From UBA6197 sp047638075 (lineage in GTDB: Bacteria; Pseudomonadota; Alphaproteobacteria; Rhodobacterales; Rhodobacteraceae): DNA of 14,008 nt. Position 1 is the stretch's first letter, and each line of letters opens with the position of its first letter. The position numbers and the translations under genes were made by a program. The notes under the pieces were generated by a model. That model saw only the letters and a list, made by a program, of their open reading frames with translations. It was not told the DNA's origin and did not search any database. Where the stretch lies: NCBI RefSeq assembly GCF_047638075.1, contig NZ_JBLJBV010000020.1, positions 1 through 14,008 of the forward strand, given 5' to 3'. This document shows, one piece after another, positions 1 to 7,207 of this stretch.

Positions 1-54
1 CGCAGCGAGATCATCCCGCCGCTCCCGTGGTCTATTTTTGCACCGCCGCTTACA
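1..54 (-). mobile_element. Possible IS21-like element end, running off the left edge
   Basis: Read on the minus strand, this segment begins at 54 with TGTAAGCGG, continues through a GCAAAA...GACCAC box, and reaches an ATG at 14-12 that opens a frame beginning MISLR before the window ends. A TG-start terminus, GCAAAA/GACC boxes and an ORF close behind the end all resemble IS21-family left ends. A related box (GCAAAAGTGACC) occurs near the istB remnant at about 11840. The assignment rests on recall of family ends, not on a complete transposase, and only five codons of the putative ORF are visible. The boundary at 54/55 is also where the neighbouring IS5-like sequence stops making sense, which suggests insertion into it. 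Confidence 0.35.
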
Positions 55-142
55 AGGTCGGGGGTGTGGGTCTGCTAATGCCGCCCAGCTACCGCACTGG
101 ATTCGCGAGATGAATCCCTCACGCGATTTGTGCAACAGAGCC
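55..142 (-). mobile_element. Possible IS5-family element end (fragment)
   Basis: On the minus strand this segment starts at 142 with GGCTCTGTTGCACAAATC, which resembles the terminal inverted repeat of many alphaproteobacterial IS5-family elements. About 60 bases further in, the frame reads I-S-R-P-T-P-P-T, with ATT where a start ATG would be expected. IS5-family transposases often begin MSRPTPP or similar. The match stops at 55, so only the outer end and the first few codons survive. No transposase domain can be seen, so this is a recognition from memory of family ends rather than a demonstrated element. Confidence 0.42.
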
Positions 143-190
143 GATCAAGAGGGTAAAGCTATCGGATAGAGCCAACAACGATAGGCTGGG

Positions 191-212
191 CATAATCTGC
201 GCGCTGATTATG
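191..212. promoter_or_regulatory. 22-bp near-palindrome upstream of lldD (candidate operator)
   Basis: Half-sites CATAATC (191-197) and GATTATG (206-212) are perfect inverted repeats. The eight bases between them are themselves GCGCGC flanked by one T/T mismatch, so the whole 22 bp is symmetric except for that pair. It ends 86 bases before the lldD start codon, in an otherwise gene-free stretch (143-298). A weak promoter-like pair, TTGCGC (242-247) and TAGGCA (265-270) with 17-bp spacing, lies downstream. The symmetry is seen directly. Its role as a binding site for a dimeric regulator is inference. Confidence 0.4.
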
Positions 213-298
213 ACTAGCGCCGCACGCTTTTTCGTAGGCAGTTGCGCAGGCGGTGCGGGGTTGGTAGGCAAAAGCATCACCCAAAGGGGAAGACTGCC

Positions 299-1465
299 AT
301 GCCCGTGATCACCTGCATTGATGACCTGAAACGCCTGCACAAGCGCCGCACGCCAAAGATGTTTTACGATTATGCAGAGAGCGGCAGCTATACCGAACAG
401 ACCTTTCGGGAAAATTCATCTGATTTCGCGCAATTGCGACTGCGCCAAAGGGTTGCCGTCGATATGTCGGGGCGTAGCACCGAAGGCCGGATGATTGGCG
501 AAAAGGTGGCGATGCCGGTCGCGCTGGCCCCCGTTGGCTTGACCGGGATGCAGCACGCGGATGGAGAGATTTTGGCGGCAAAAGCGGCCGAAAAGTTTGG
601 CGTGCCGTTTACGCTGTCGACCATGAGCATTTGCTCGATTGAGGATGTGGCCGAACACACGACCAAACCGTTCTGGTTTCAGGTCTATACCCTGAAGGAT
701 GATGATTTCATGCGACGGTTGTTTGAACGGGCGCGGGCGGCAAAATGTTCGGCCATCGTGATTACCGTGGATTTGCAGATCTTGGGGCAGCGGCACAAGG
801 ACCTGAAAAACGGGCTTTCGACGCCGCCGAAACTGACGCCCGCGTCAATTGCCAATATGATGACCAAGGTGCAATGGGGCCTTGGGATGCTGCAAACCAA
901 GCGGCGGTTCTTTGGCAATATCGTGGGCCATGCCAAGGGGGTTTCGGACCCGACGAACCTTGCGACATGGACGGCAGAGGCGTTTGATATGTCCTTGGAT
1001 TGGGCGCGGATTGCCAAGTTCAAGGAAATGTGGGGCGGCAAGGTGATCTTGAAAGGCATCATGGATGCCGACGACGCCCGCAAGGCGCTGGCCGTTGGGG
1101 CGGATGCGATCATCGTGTCCAACCATGGCGGGCGGCAGTTGGACGGGGCGCTGTCGTCAATCCGGGCGCTACCGGCCATACTGGATGCGGTGGGCGATCA
1201 GATCGAAGTGCATATGGATAGCGGTATCCGGTCGGGGCAAGACGTGTTGAAGGCGCTGTCTTTGGGGGCCAGGGGCACCTATATCGGGCGCGCTTATGTC
1301 AATGGTCTGGGCGCGATGGGCGAGGCGGGCGTGACAAAGGCGCTGGAGGTGATCCAAAAAGAGCTGCTGACCACGATGGGGCTGGTGGGAGAGCGTGGAA
1401 TTGACAACCTCGGGCGGCATAACCTGCTGATCCCGAAGGGGTTTGAGGGCGACTGGGTGGATTGA
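299..1465 (+). CDS. lldD: FMN-dependent L-lactate dehydrogenase (alpha-hydroxy-acid oxidase family)
   Basis: This 388-aa protein belongs to the FMN-dependent alpha-hydroxy-acid dehydrogenase family, whose LldD members oxidise L-lactate to pyruvate and pass electrons to the respiratory chain at the inner membrane. The family signature SNHGGRQLDG is present, with catalytic His at residue 276 and substrate-binding Arg at 279. Other family features are Phe22/Tyr23 near the N-terminus, FQVYTLKD with Tyr130, a VILKGI strand, and the phosphate-binding stretch DSGIRSG...GARGTYIGRAYVNGLGA. I chose ATG 299 because AAAGGGGA lies eight bases upstream and the family starts close to this residue. The in-frame extension back to 242 adds 19 unlikely residues. 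It lies outside the main fucose operon, but L-lactate is an end product of that pathway, so the linkage makes sense. Substrate could be another 2-hydroxy acid; L-lactate is favoured by overall resemblance and context. Confidence 0.9.
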   Translation: MPVITCIDDLKRLHKRRTPKMFYDYAESGSYTEQTFRENSSDFAQLRLRQRVAVDMSGRSTEGRMIGEKVAMPVALAPVGLTGMQHADGEILAAKAAEKFGVPFTLSTMSICSIEDVAEHTTKPFWFQVYTLKDDDFMRRLFERARAAKCSAIVITVDLQILGQRHKDLKNGLSTPPKLTPASIANMMTKVQWGLGMLQTKRRFFGNIVGHAKGVSDPTNLATWTAEAFDMSLDWARIAKFKEMWGGKVILKGIMDADDARKALAVGADAIIVSNHGGRQLDGALSSIRALPAILDAVGDQIEVHMDSGIRSGQDVLKALSLGARGTYIGRAYVNGLGAMGEAGVTKALEVIQKELLTTMGLVGERGIDNLGRHNLLIPKGFEGDWVD

Positions 1466-1485
1466 CACCTGACGCGCCATCAGCG

Positions 1486-1508
1486 GGCCATTCACAGCCG
1501 TGGTGGCC
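1486..1508 (+). terminator. Weak hairpin downstream of lldD
   Basis: GGCCA (1486-1490) pairs with TGGCC (1504-1508), and CAC (1493-1495) with GTG (1500-1502), leaving a small internal bulge and an AGCC loop. It begins 20 bases after the lldD stop. There is no run of T after it, so it may slow or end transcription only weakly, or do nothing. The rest of the 152-base gap to fucU shows no clear promoter. Confidence 0.25.
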
Positions 1509-1617
1509 TTCGCACCAAAGCGCTTGGGCGAAAATTGCTTACTTGAGCGTGAACCTGCGAGCGAGTAGGCCTGTTATTGTGACCGCTTCATTTATCCTCA
1601 ACTAAAGGACCTTATCT

Positions 1618-2052
1618 TTGCTCCGAGGAATACACCCACTTTTGCATCCCGATTTGCTGCATGTTCTGGCCTCGATGGGGCATGGCGATGCAATTGCAAT
1701 TGTTGACAGCAATTTCCCCGCGTCATCGACAGCGCAGGGGCTGGCCGTTGATACGCCCCTGATCATGGGGGTTGATGCAATCGCGGCAGTGAGCGCCATT
1801 CTTACGGTTTTTCCGATTGATACCTTCAACCCGGAAGAGCCGCCCGTTTTGGGGATGCAAGTCGTTGGGCGGCCCGATGATATCCCGGAGGTCGTGCAAC
1901 TGGCAGCACCGTTATTCAGGGCGGAAGGCGTTGAAATTACTCTGATCGAACGCTTTGCTTTTTATTCATCGGCCACGAATGCCTTCGCGGTTATCAAGAC
2001 AACCGAGACGCGGCACTATGGAAACTTCATCATCCGTAAAGGCGTGGTTTAA
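1618..2052 (+). CDS. fucU: L-fucose mutarotase (RbsD/FucU family)
   Basis: This 144-aa protein matches FucU of the RbsD/FucU family, which interconverts alpha and beta anomers of L-fucose in the cytoplasm. Family hallmarks are the HPLLHPDLLHVLASMGHGD N-terminus with catalytic His22 in GHGD, Asp30 in the VDSNFPA stretch, the ERFAFY segment, and the C-terminal YGNFIIRKG. Length is normal for FucU (about 140 aa). The start is TTG at 1618, giving a family-like M-L-R-G-I-H-P N-terminus. AAAGGA lies at 1604-1609, eight bases upstream, and no ATG would retain the conserved N-terminus. It lies convergent to the IclR gene with a 42-base gap, separate from the main operon. It supplies the anomer preferred by the L-fucose dehydrogenase at 10360. 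RbsD is the main alternative, but the context is fully L-fucose. Confidence 0.9.
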   Translation: MLRGIHPLLHPDLLHVLASMGHGDAIAIVDSNFPASSTAQGLAVDTPLIMGVDAIAAVSAILTVFPIDTFNPEEPPVLGMQVVGRPDDIPEVVQLAAPLFRAEGVEITLIERFAFYSSATNAFAVIKTTETRHYGNFIIRKGVV

Positions 2053-2094
2053 GGCCAAGTTGCTGTCCGGTATGCCTTTTAGTGGCGTTTTCGC

Positions 2095-2865
2095 TTATGT
2101 CTTGGAAATGCGTTCCGCCGTTTTCAGCAACAGATCAAGCGCGCCTTGGAGGTCAACAATCTGCGCGTCTTCGGGGGGCGCTTCAACCCGTGGGAGGAAT
2201 GGGCAGGTGAGAACCGCGACCGTGGCACCGTTCGCGGAGCGAACTGGGGCGGAAATATCAGTGACGCCAACAAGCTGCTGACTTGCGCTGAGGCGGTAGC
2301 CGTTCTTCCGAATTACTGCAAACTCTTTCATCATCGCTGCAGATAGGCTTTCCGGCGCGTCAGGTGCAGCTTTCAATATTTGTGCAACGCTATCCTTGTC
2401 TTGAAAGGCAAGGAAGGTCTGGCCTGAACTGGTGTGCAGCATATCAAGCATCGCCCCGACCCGAAGCCGAAATTCCCAGGCAGAGCGGCTGGAGGCCTGG
2501 GCCACGACATGCGCTTGCCCCATATCTGCGACGACAAGATGGACCGATTGCATGGTTTCTCTTGTAAATTCGTCCATCAGGGGTTGGGCGTTCATCACCA
2601 GGCGGCGCAGAGGTGGGTATGAGGCGGCAAGGTGAAAAAGCTTCATTGTCAAGGCGTAGCGGTCACCCTCAAGCGAGCGGCTGACGTAGTTGCGCGCGAC
2701 AAGACGCTCCAGCATCCGGTAAATCTCGCTGGGGCTTTTGCCCATTTCCTTCATGATTTCTGATCGCGTCAATCCGCCGGGATGGATCGCGAGAAGCTCA
2801 AGGATATCAAGTCCGCGATCAAGGGCGGGCGCGCGATACCGCTGCTCTGTCTTATCCGTTTCCAT
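2095..2865 (-). CDS. IclR-family transcriptional regulator of the fucose locus
   Basis: This 256-aa protein has the IclR layout. The winged helix-turn-helix spans about residues 15-75, with the recognition region LTRSEIMKEMGKSPSEIYRMLERLV at about 32-56. The effector-binding domain spans about 80-250 (PLMDEFTRETMQSVHLVV, TSSGQTFLAF, GVTDISAPVRS, AVLTCPF). The start ATG (2865-2863, minus strand) follows a purine-rich GGGGGT. The open frame runs 128 codons further upstream, but that stretch covers the divergent promoter and part of the next gene, so it was not used. The gene is divergent from the operon starting at 2998, with a 132-base shared intergenic region that holds a palindrome over the operon promoter. 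IclR members bind small-molecule effectors. Here the likely effector is L-fucose or a pathway intermediate (inference), acting as repressor or activator. Confidence 0.88.
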   Translation of the reverse strand: METDKTEQRYRAPALDRGLDILELLAIHPGGLTRSEIMKEMGKSPSEIYRMLERLVARNYVSRSLEGDRYALTMKLFHLAASYPPLRRLVMNAQPLMDEFTRETMQSVHLVVADMGQAHVVAQASSRSAWEFRLRVGAMLDMLHTSSGQTFLAFQDKDSVAQILKAAPDAPESLSAAMMKEFAVIRKNGYRLSASQQLVGVTDISAPVRSANGATVAVLTCPFLPRVEAPPEDAQIVDLQGALDLLLKTAERISKT

Positions 2866-2937
2866 AATACCCCCGCACGCCGTTTTTCGTTTGAGTTGGA
2901 CGATATCCGTGTTGGAATCAAGCCCCGATAGAAAAGC

Positions 2938-2967
2938 TTGACTGCATGTGAATAATAAGTTTACATA
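2938..2967 (+). promoter_or_regulatory. Likely sigma70-type promoter of the fucose operon
   Basis: TTGACT at 2938-2943 is a good -35 box. TTACAT (2961-2966, 17-bp spacing) or TACATA (2962-2967, 18-bp spacing) is a plausible -10. Transcription would start near 2974, leaving a leader of about 24 bases with GGGAGGA (2984-2990) in front of the ATG at 2998. This A+T-rich patch stands out against the G+C-rich surroundings. Confidence 0.5.
2946..2966. promoter_or_regulatory. Imperfect palindrome over the operon promoter (candidate IclR operator)
   Basis: ATGTGAA (2946-2952) and TTTACAT (2960-2966) form an inverted repeat matching at six of seven positions, with a 7-base A+T-rich spacer. The site fills the space between the -35 and -10 boxes and covers the -10. 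A dimeric regulator bound here would block polymerase. It lies in the intergenic region shared with the divergent iclR gene, 80 bases from that gene's start codon. Binding by that IclR protein is inferred from position. Confidence 0.45.
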
Positions 2968-2997
2968 TGAATAGAAAGATTTTGGGAGGAATCGACG

Positions 2998-3741
2998 ATG
3001 CGGGGCAAAACAATCCTTATCACCGCTGCGGGGCAGGGAATGGGGCGCGCAAGTGCCGTGGCCTGTGCGGCACTCGGCGCAAAAGTCATCGCAACCGATG
3101 TTAATGTTGAGGCGCTCACCTCCCTGACCGCGGCACATCCTGAAATCTTGACACAGCGTTTGGACGTGTGTGACGCGCAGGCGATCATTGATCTGGCGGC
3201 GCAGGTTGGCCCCATCGACGGGTTGTTCAACTGCGCCGGGATTGTTCACAACGGCACCGTACTGGATGTGTCCGATGATGACTGGGCCTTGAGTGTCAAT
3301 GTGAACGTCACGTCGATGCTGCGCATGTGCCGCGCGTTTTTGCCGGGCATGATTGAGCGGGCGAAGGTAACCGGCTCGTCACCGATCCTGAATATGGCGT
3401 CGATGGCGTCCTCGATCAAAGGTTTCCCAAATCGTGCGGCTTACGGAACCACCAAGGCCGCTGTCATTGGGCTGACCAAATCCATTGCTGCGGATTTTGT
3501 GGCGCAGGGTATTCGGTGCAATTCCCTGTGCCCCGGAACGGTTGATACCCCGTCCTTGCGGGGCCGGATTGCCAGCGCCGCCGACCCGGTCCAGGCGGAA
3601 AAGGATTTTATCGCGCGCCAGCCAATGGGCCGTCTTGCAACCGTTGATGATCTGACGCCGATGATCATCTATCTTTTGTCGGACGCGAGCAGCTTTGTCA
3701 CGGGGCAGGCATTCCTGGTGGATGGGGGAGTCACGATCTGA
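2998..3741 (+). CDS. 2-keto-3-deoxy-L-fuconate 4-dehydrogenase (SDR family)
   Basis: This 247-aa classical short-chain dehydrogenase/reductase closely resembles the group containing bacterial 2-keto-3-deoxy-L-fuconate dehydrogenases and animal BDH2/DHRS6. It would oxidise 2-keto-3-deoxy-L-fuconate to the 2,4-diketo acid in the cytoplasm. The nucleotide-binding motif is TAAGQGMG (residues 9-16), a variant of TGxxxGxG typical of this subgroup. Asp34 at the end of strand beta-2 (IATD) predicts NAD rather than NADP. The catalytic set is Ser135, Tyr149 and Lys153 (AYGTTK), and the CPGTVDTPSL stretch is highly characteristic. The start has GGGAGGA seven bases upstream. It is the first gene of the operon and its stop overlaps the next start by one base (TGATG), so the two are probably translationally coupled. 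The specific substrate comes from similarity plus context. Confidence 0.87.
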   Translation: MRGKTILITAAGQGMGRASAVACAALGAKVIATDVNVEALTSLTAAHPEILTQRLDVCDAQAIIDLAAQVGPIDGLFNCAGIVHNGTVLDVSDDDWALSVNVNVTSMLRMCRAFLPGMIERAKVTGSSPILNMASMASSIKGFPNRAAYGTTKAAVIGLTKSIAADFVAQGIRCNSLCPGTVDTPSLRGRIASAADPVQAEKDFIARQPMGRLATVDDLTPMIIYLLSDASSFVTGQAFLVDGGVTI

Positions 3742-4613
3742 TGTCCTGTCAGGTCGATGCGCATTGCCACCTGTGGACTTTGTCGCGGGGCGATTACGGC
3801 TGGCTTGATCCGCAAAATCCTGCATTGAAGCCCATCGCGCGGGATTTCGGTTTTGGTGATCTTGTGGCAGCCGATGGCCGCAGTGAGAACACCAAGCGGG
3901 TCGTGGTGCAGGCCGCGCCAACGGTCGCGGAAAGCGTTTTTCTGCTGAACCTCGCCACGCGGCATAGGGATATCGCCGCGGTGGTTGGTTGGGTTGATCT
4001 TAGCGGCGAAGATGCGCCGAAAATCCTGTCAGAGCTGGCCACTGATCCTCGTTTCAAGGGCGTGCGCCCGATGTTGCAGGATATTGCCAATGTGGACTGG
4101 ATCACGACGCAGCCCCGGCCCGATGCGATCGCGGCACTGGTTGAGTATCGACTGACCTTTGACGCGCTGGTTTTGCCACAGCATTTGCAGGCATTGCACC
4201 GCTTTGCCACCGCGAACCCGGATTTGCCGATTGTCATCGACCACGCGGCAAAGCCTGCACTTGGCGCAGGCGCTTCCGACCCTCGTCATGGATTATGGCG
4301 TGACGGAATGAGGCGATTGGCGCAAGGTACGAATGCCTGTTGCAAACTTTCCGGCCTGTTGACCGAGCTTGCGCCTGAGCAACGAGCGAATGCGCGCGAA
4401 CACCTGATGCCCATCGTGGCAGACCTGTTGGACTGGTTTGGACCAGCGCGACTGATGTGGGGGTCCGATTGGCCCGTTGTGAATCTTGCCGCCGACTATG
4501 ATGCTTGGCGGCGTTTGACTGAGGAACTGCTAGCCGAAGTAGACACGGACGGATTGTCCCAGATTTACGCGGGCACAGCGCGCCGATTTTATGAATTGGA
4601 GGTCACGACATGA
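3741..4613 (+). CDS. L-fuconolactonase (amidohydrolase family 2)
   Basis: This 290-aa protein is a COG3618-type TIM-barrel amidohydrolase, the family that holds L-fuconolactonases. It would hydrolyse L-fucono-lactone to L-fuconate in the cytoplasm. The metal-binding HxH is at His8/His10 (VDAHCHLW), followed by a GWVDLSGEDA strand, a KGVRPMLQD loop, IVIDHAAKP with a conserved His, CKLSGLLTE, and MWGSDWPV with Asp243 as the likely catalytic residue. Length is normal for the group. The gene overlaps its upstream neighbour by one base and the ABC ATPase gene by four (ATGA). It has a purine-rich GGGGGAG about ten bases upstream. A related sugar lactone cannot be excluded, but every other pathway gene points to L-fucose. 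Confidence 0.87.
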   Translation: MSCQVDAHCHLWTLSRGDYGWLDPQNPALKPIARDFGFGDLVAADGRSENTKRVVVQAAPTVAESVFLLNLATRHRDIAAVVGWVDLSGEDAPKILSELATDPRFKGVRPMLQDIANVDWITTQPRPDAIAALVEYRLTFDALVLPQHLQALHRFATANPDLPIVIDHAAKPALGAGASDPRHGLWRDGMRRLAQGTNACCKLSGLLTELAPEQRANAREHLMPIVADLLDWFGPARLMWGSDWPVVNLAADYDAWRRLTEELLAEVDTDGLSQIYAGTARRFYELEVTT

Positions 4614-6136
4614 AGACCCTGGTTTCCATGGAAGGTATCGAGAAACGCTTCCCCGGTGTTCACGCGCTCAAGAACGTTCGGTTCGATTTGCAGGCGGGCG
4701 AAGTTCATGCGTTGATGGGGGAAAACGGCGCGGGCAAGTCCACCCTGATGAAGATCCTCTCGGGCGTTTACAGCCGTGATGGTGGCACAGTTGAAGTCGA
4801 TGGCAAACCGGTCGATTTTGACGGCCCGCGGGCGGCACAAAATGCCGGGGTCGGGATCATCCATCAGGAATTGAGCTTGATGAACGATCTGACGGCGGCG
4901 CAAAATATCTTTATCGGGCGCGAGCCACGCAAAGCCTTTGGACGCTTGGATGAGGCTGCGCTAAACGCCCAGACCGCCGAGATTTTTGCGCAGATGAACC
5001 TGAAACTGGACCCGCGCACGCCGATCCACCAGATGACAATCGCCAAACAGCAGATGGTGGAGATCGCCAAGGCGCTAAGCTATCGCAGCCATATTCTGGT
5101 GATGGATGAACCGACGGCAGCATTGAATGATGTGGAGATTGCCGACCTTTTCACCATCATCCGCAAGCTGCGCAGTGAAGGGGTTGGCATCATCTACATC
5201 AGCCACAAAATGGATGAGTTAAAACAAATCGCTGACCGTGTGACGGTGATGCGCGATGGCGAAACCGTTGGCACGGTGGATGCAACCTATACCCCGATAA
5301 GTGAGATTATCTCGATGATGGTCGGGCGTTCCTTGGGGGATGGCGTGCATGCACTTCCTGATATCAGCCGCGCCGAGGTTGCGCTGGAGGTGAAAGGGCT
5401 AAACCGCGGGCGTGCCATCAAGAACGTGTCCTTTACGGTGAAAAAGGGCGAAATTCTTGGCTTTGCCGGTTTGATGGGCGCAGGGCGGACCGAAGTTGCC
5501 CGTGCCATATTTGGCGCTGATCCGCGCGACAGCGGGGCGATCTATTTGCATGGCCAAGAGGTTAATATCAAAAGCCCGTCTGATGCGGTCGCCGCCGGAA
5601 TCGGGTATCTGTCCGAGGACCGCAAACATTACGGCCTGGCCACCAGCATGGACGTGCGCGCCAATGTGGCAATGACAAATCTAGGGCAGTTTTCCTCGCG
5701 CCTTGGTGTCTTGGATGAGGCCGCAATGGCCAAGACGGCGCAGGGTTATATCAAGCAGCTTGGCATTCGCACACCGTCCGACAGGCAAGAAGTGCGGCTT
5801 TTGTCGGGAGGCAACCAGCAAAAGGTGGTCATCGCCAAATGGTTGCTGCGCGATTGCGATGTTTTGATCTTTGATGAGCCGACACGCGGTATCGACGTTG
5901 GGGCCAAGGCGGAAATCTACAATCTTCTGGTCGATCTGGCTGAACAGGGCCGCGCGATTATCGTGATTTCGTCGGAATTGCCCGAAGTGCTGCGGCTAAG
6001 CCATCGGATCGCCGTGATGTGCGAAGGCCGCTTGACGGGGATCCTTGACCGCGCAGAGGCGACACAGGAGAGCATCATGAATTTGGCAACAAAAACCATG
6101 CGTGAAACGTCGGGCAAAGAAGGAGCCGTCCAATGA
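4610..6136 (+). CDS. Sugar ABC transporter ATP-binding protein (RbsA/MglA type), probable L-fucose uptake
   Basis: This 508-aa cytoplasmic ATPase has the duplicated architecture of carbohydrate-uptake CUT2 transporters. The first half has a full Walker A GENGAGKST (residues 37-45), a HQELSL Q-loop and Walker B VMDEPTA with Asp166-Glu167. Its signature region is degenerate, reading TIAKQQMVEIAKAL. The second half has a changed Walker A, GLMGAGRTE, with Arg where Lys is usual. It also has a good signature LSGGNQQK (398-405) and Walker B IFDEPTRGID (Asp422-Glu423). These asymmetries are normal for RbsA-like proteins. GGAGG lies seven bases before the start. It overlaps genes on both sides by ATGA, which suggests translational coupling with the lactonase and the permease. 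L-fucose as substrate is inferred from the operon. Confidence 0.9.
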   Translation: MKTLVSMEGIEKRFPGVHALKNVRFDLQAGEVHALMGENGAGKSTLMKILSGVYSRDGGTVEVDGKPVDFDGPRAAQNAGVGIIHQELSLMNDLTAAQNIFIGREPRKAFGRLDEAALNAQTAEIFAQMNLKLDPRTPIHQMTIAKQQMVEIAKALSYRSHILVMDEPTAALNDVEIADLFTIIRKLRSEGVGIIYISHKMDELKQIADRVTVMRDGETVGTVDATYTPISEIISMMVGRSLGDGVHALPDISRAEVALEVKGLNRGRAIKNVSFTVKKGEILGFAGLMGAGRTEVARAIFGADPRDSGAIYLHGQEVNIKSPSDAVAAGIGYLSEDRKHYGLATSMDVRANVAMTNLGQFSSRLGVLDEAAMAKTAQGYIKQLGIRTPSDRQEVRLLSGGNQQKVVIAKWLLRDCDVLIFDEPTRGIDVGAKAEIYNLLVDLAEQGRAIIVISSELPEVLRLSHRIAVMCEGRLTGILDRAEATQESIMNLATKTMRETSGKEGAVQ

Positions 6137-7140
6137 CTTCAGCCAATCCAGACGCCCGGCAAGGCGTATTTGCGAAGCTCGCGGCAAGTGGGGCGCATCA
6201 AAAACTGCTCGCCTTTGCCAGCTTGTTGATCCTGCTTTTGGGGTTTACGCTGGCATCTCCGAATTTTATGCAAACGACGAATATCATCGCGATTTTGCAG
6301 GCGACGTCCGTTAATGGCGTGCTGGCAGTGGCGACCACGCTGGTTATCATCACAGGCGGGATTGACCTTTCAATCGGCACGTTGATGACCTTTACTGCGG
6401 TAATGACCGGGGCCGTATTGACCAATTTGGGCCTGCCGCTTCCTCTCGGGGTTTTGACCGCGCTTGGCACGGGCGCATTCTGTGGCCTTTGCTCCGGCAC
6501 TTTCGTTGCCAAGATGAAAATCCCGCCATTCATTGCCACGCTGGGCATGATGCTGATCCTCAAGGGGCTTAGCCTTGTGATTTCCGGCACGCGGCCGATC
6601 TATTTCAACAACACGCCCGGCTTTGACCAGATTTCGCTTGGCTCTGTGATTGGTGCTGTCATCCCGTCGCTGCCCATCCCGAATGGGGTGCTGATCCTGT
6701 TCTTGGTAGCCGGTGCCGCATCCTATATCCTAAGCCGCACTGTCCTTGGCCGCTACTGCTTTGCGCTGGGCAGCAATGAGGAATCCGTGCGCCTTTCCGG
6801 GGTGAATACGGATTGGTGGAAAATCGCGATTTACACGCTATCGGGTGCAATTGTCGGGATTGGCGGCTTGCTGATCGCCTCCCGCCTCAACTCTGCGCAG
6901 CCAGCACTTGGGCTGGGGTATGAGCTGGAGGCAATCGCAGCCGTGGTCATTGGCGGCACATCGCTTTCGGGTGGTCGCGGCACCATTCTGGGAACACTGA
7001 TCGGCGCGCTGATTATGGCGGTGCTGACGAATGGTCTGCGTATCCTTTCTGTGGCGCAGGAATGGCAGACGGTTGTGACCGGCGCCATCATCATCTTGGC
7101 GGTTTATGCCGATCAGGTCCGGCGCAAGAAGGCCGCGTGA
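6133..7140 (+). CDS. Sugar ABC transporter permease (RbsC type), probable L-fucose uptake
   Basis: This 335-aa, strongly hydrophobic inner-membrane protein matches the single-permease CUT2 family (RbsC/AraH/XylH). It has multiple membrane segments, beginning with LLAFASLLILLLGFTL near residues 25-42. The loop after the second or third segment reads VATTLVIITGGIDLSIG, a strong family marker. The cytoplasmic coupling motif GGTSLSGGRGTILGT starts near residue 274. The protein would form the homodimeric channel driven by the ATPase at 4610. AGGAG lies seven bases upstream of the start, which overlaps the ATPase stop as ATGA. A 67-base gap, containing only a weak 5-bp hairpin, separates it from the binding-protein gene. 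Confidence 0.9.
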   Translation: MTSANPDARQGVFAKLAASGAHQKLLAFASLLILLLGFTLASPNFMQTTNIIAILQATSVNGVLAVATTLVIITGGIDLSIGTLMTFTAVMTGAVLTNLGLPLPLGVLTALGTGAFCGLCSGTFVAKMKIPPFIATLGMMLILKGLSLVISGTRPIYFNNTPGFDQISLGSVIGAVIPSLPIPNGVLILFLVAGAASYILSRTVLGRYCFALGSNEESVRLSGVNTDWWKIAIYTLSGAIVGIGGLLIASRLNSAQPALGLGYELEAIAAVVIGGTSLSGGRGTILGTLIGALIMAVLTNGLRILSVAQEWQTVVTGAIIILAVYADQVRRKKAA

Positions 7141-7153
7141 TTAAAACCAGCAC

Positions 7154-7168
7154 AGGCGGGATTCGCCT
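7154..7168 (+). other. Small hairpin between permease and binding-protein genes
   Basis: AGGCG (7154-7158) and CGCCT (7164-7168) form a 5-bp stem with a 5-base loop, 13 bases after the permease stop. It is too short and lacks a T-run, so it is unlikely to be a strong terminator. It could mark an mRNA processing or stability point. Confidence 0.2.
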
Positions 7169-7207
7169 TTGCCCTACCACAACACTGCATCCAATGGAGG
7201 AATAACG

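Noticed and set aside
242..298. N-terminal extension of lldD by 19 residues
   Set aside because: The extension is Arg/Gly-rich and unlike the family, while ATG 299 has a good AAAGGGGA ribosome site and yields the usual N-terminus.
119..340. Minus-strand 73-codon open frame across the region upstream of lldD
   Set aside because: No recognisable domain. It spans the IS-like terminus, the palindrome and the lldD start, so it is probably chance or IS debris.
2053..2094. Bidirectional terminator between fucU and iclR
   Set aside because: The 42-base gap has no stem longer than about three pairs, so no terminator was called.
2866..3249. 128-codon upstream extension of the IclR gene
   Set aside because: It would run through the divergent promoter, the palindrome and the start of the SDR gene. 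The sequence is not IclR-like, and ATG 2865 fits the family start.
7169..7207. Upstream start for the binding protein
   Set aside because: It would put 13 residues ahead of the signal peptide and has no ribosome site. GGAGG at 7196-7200 serves ATG 7208.
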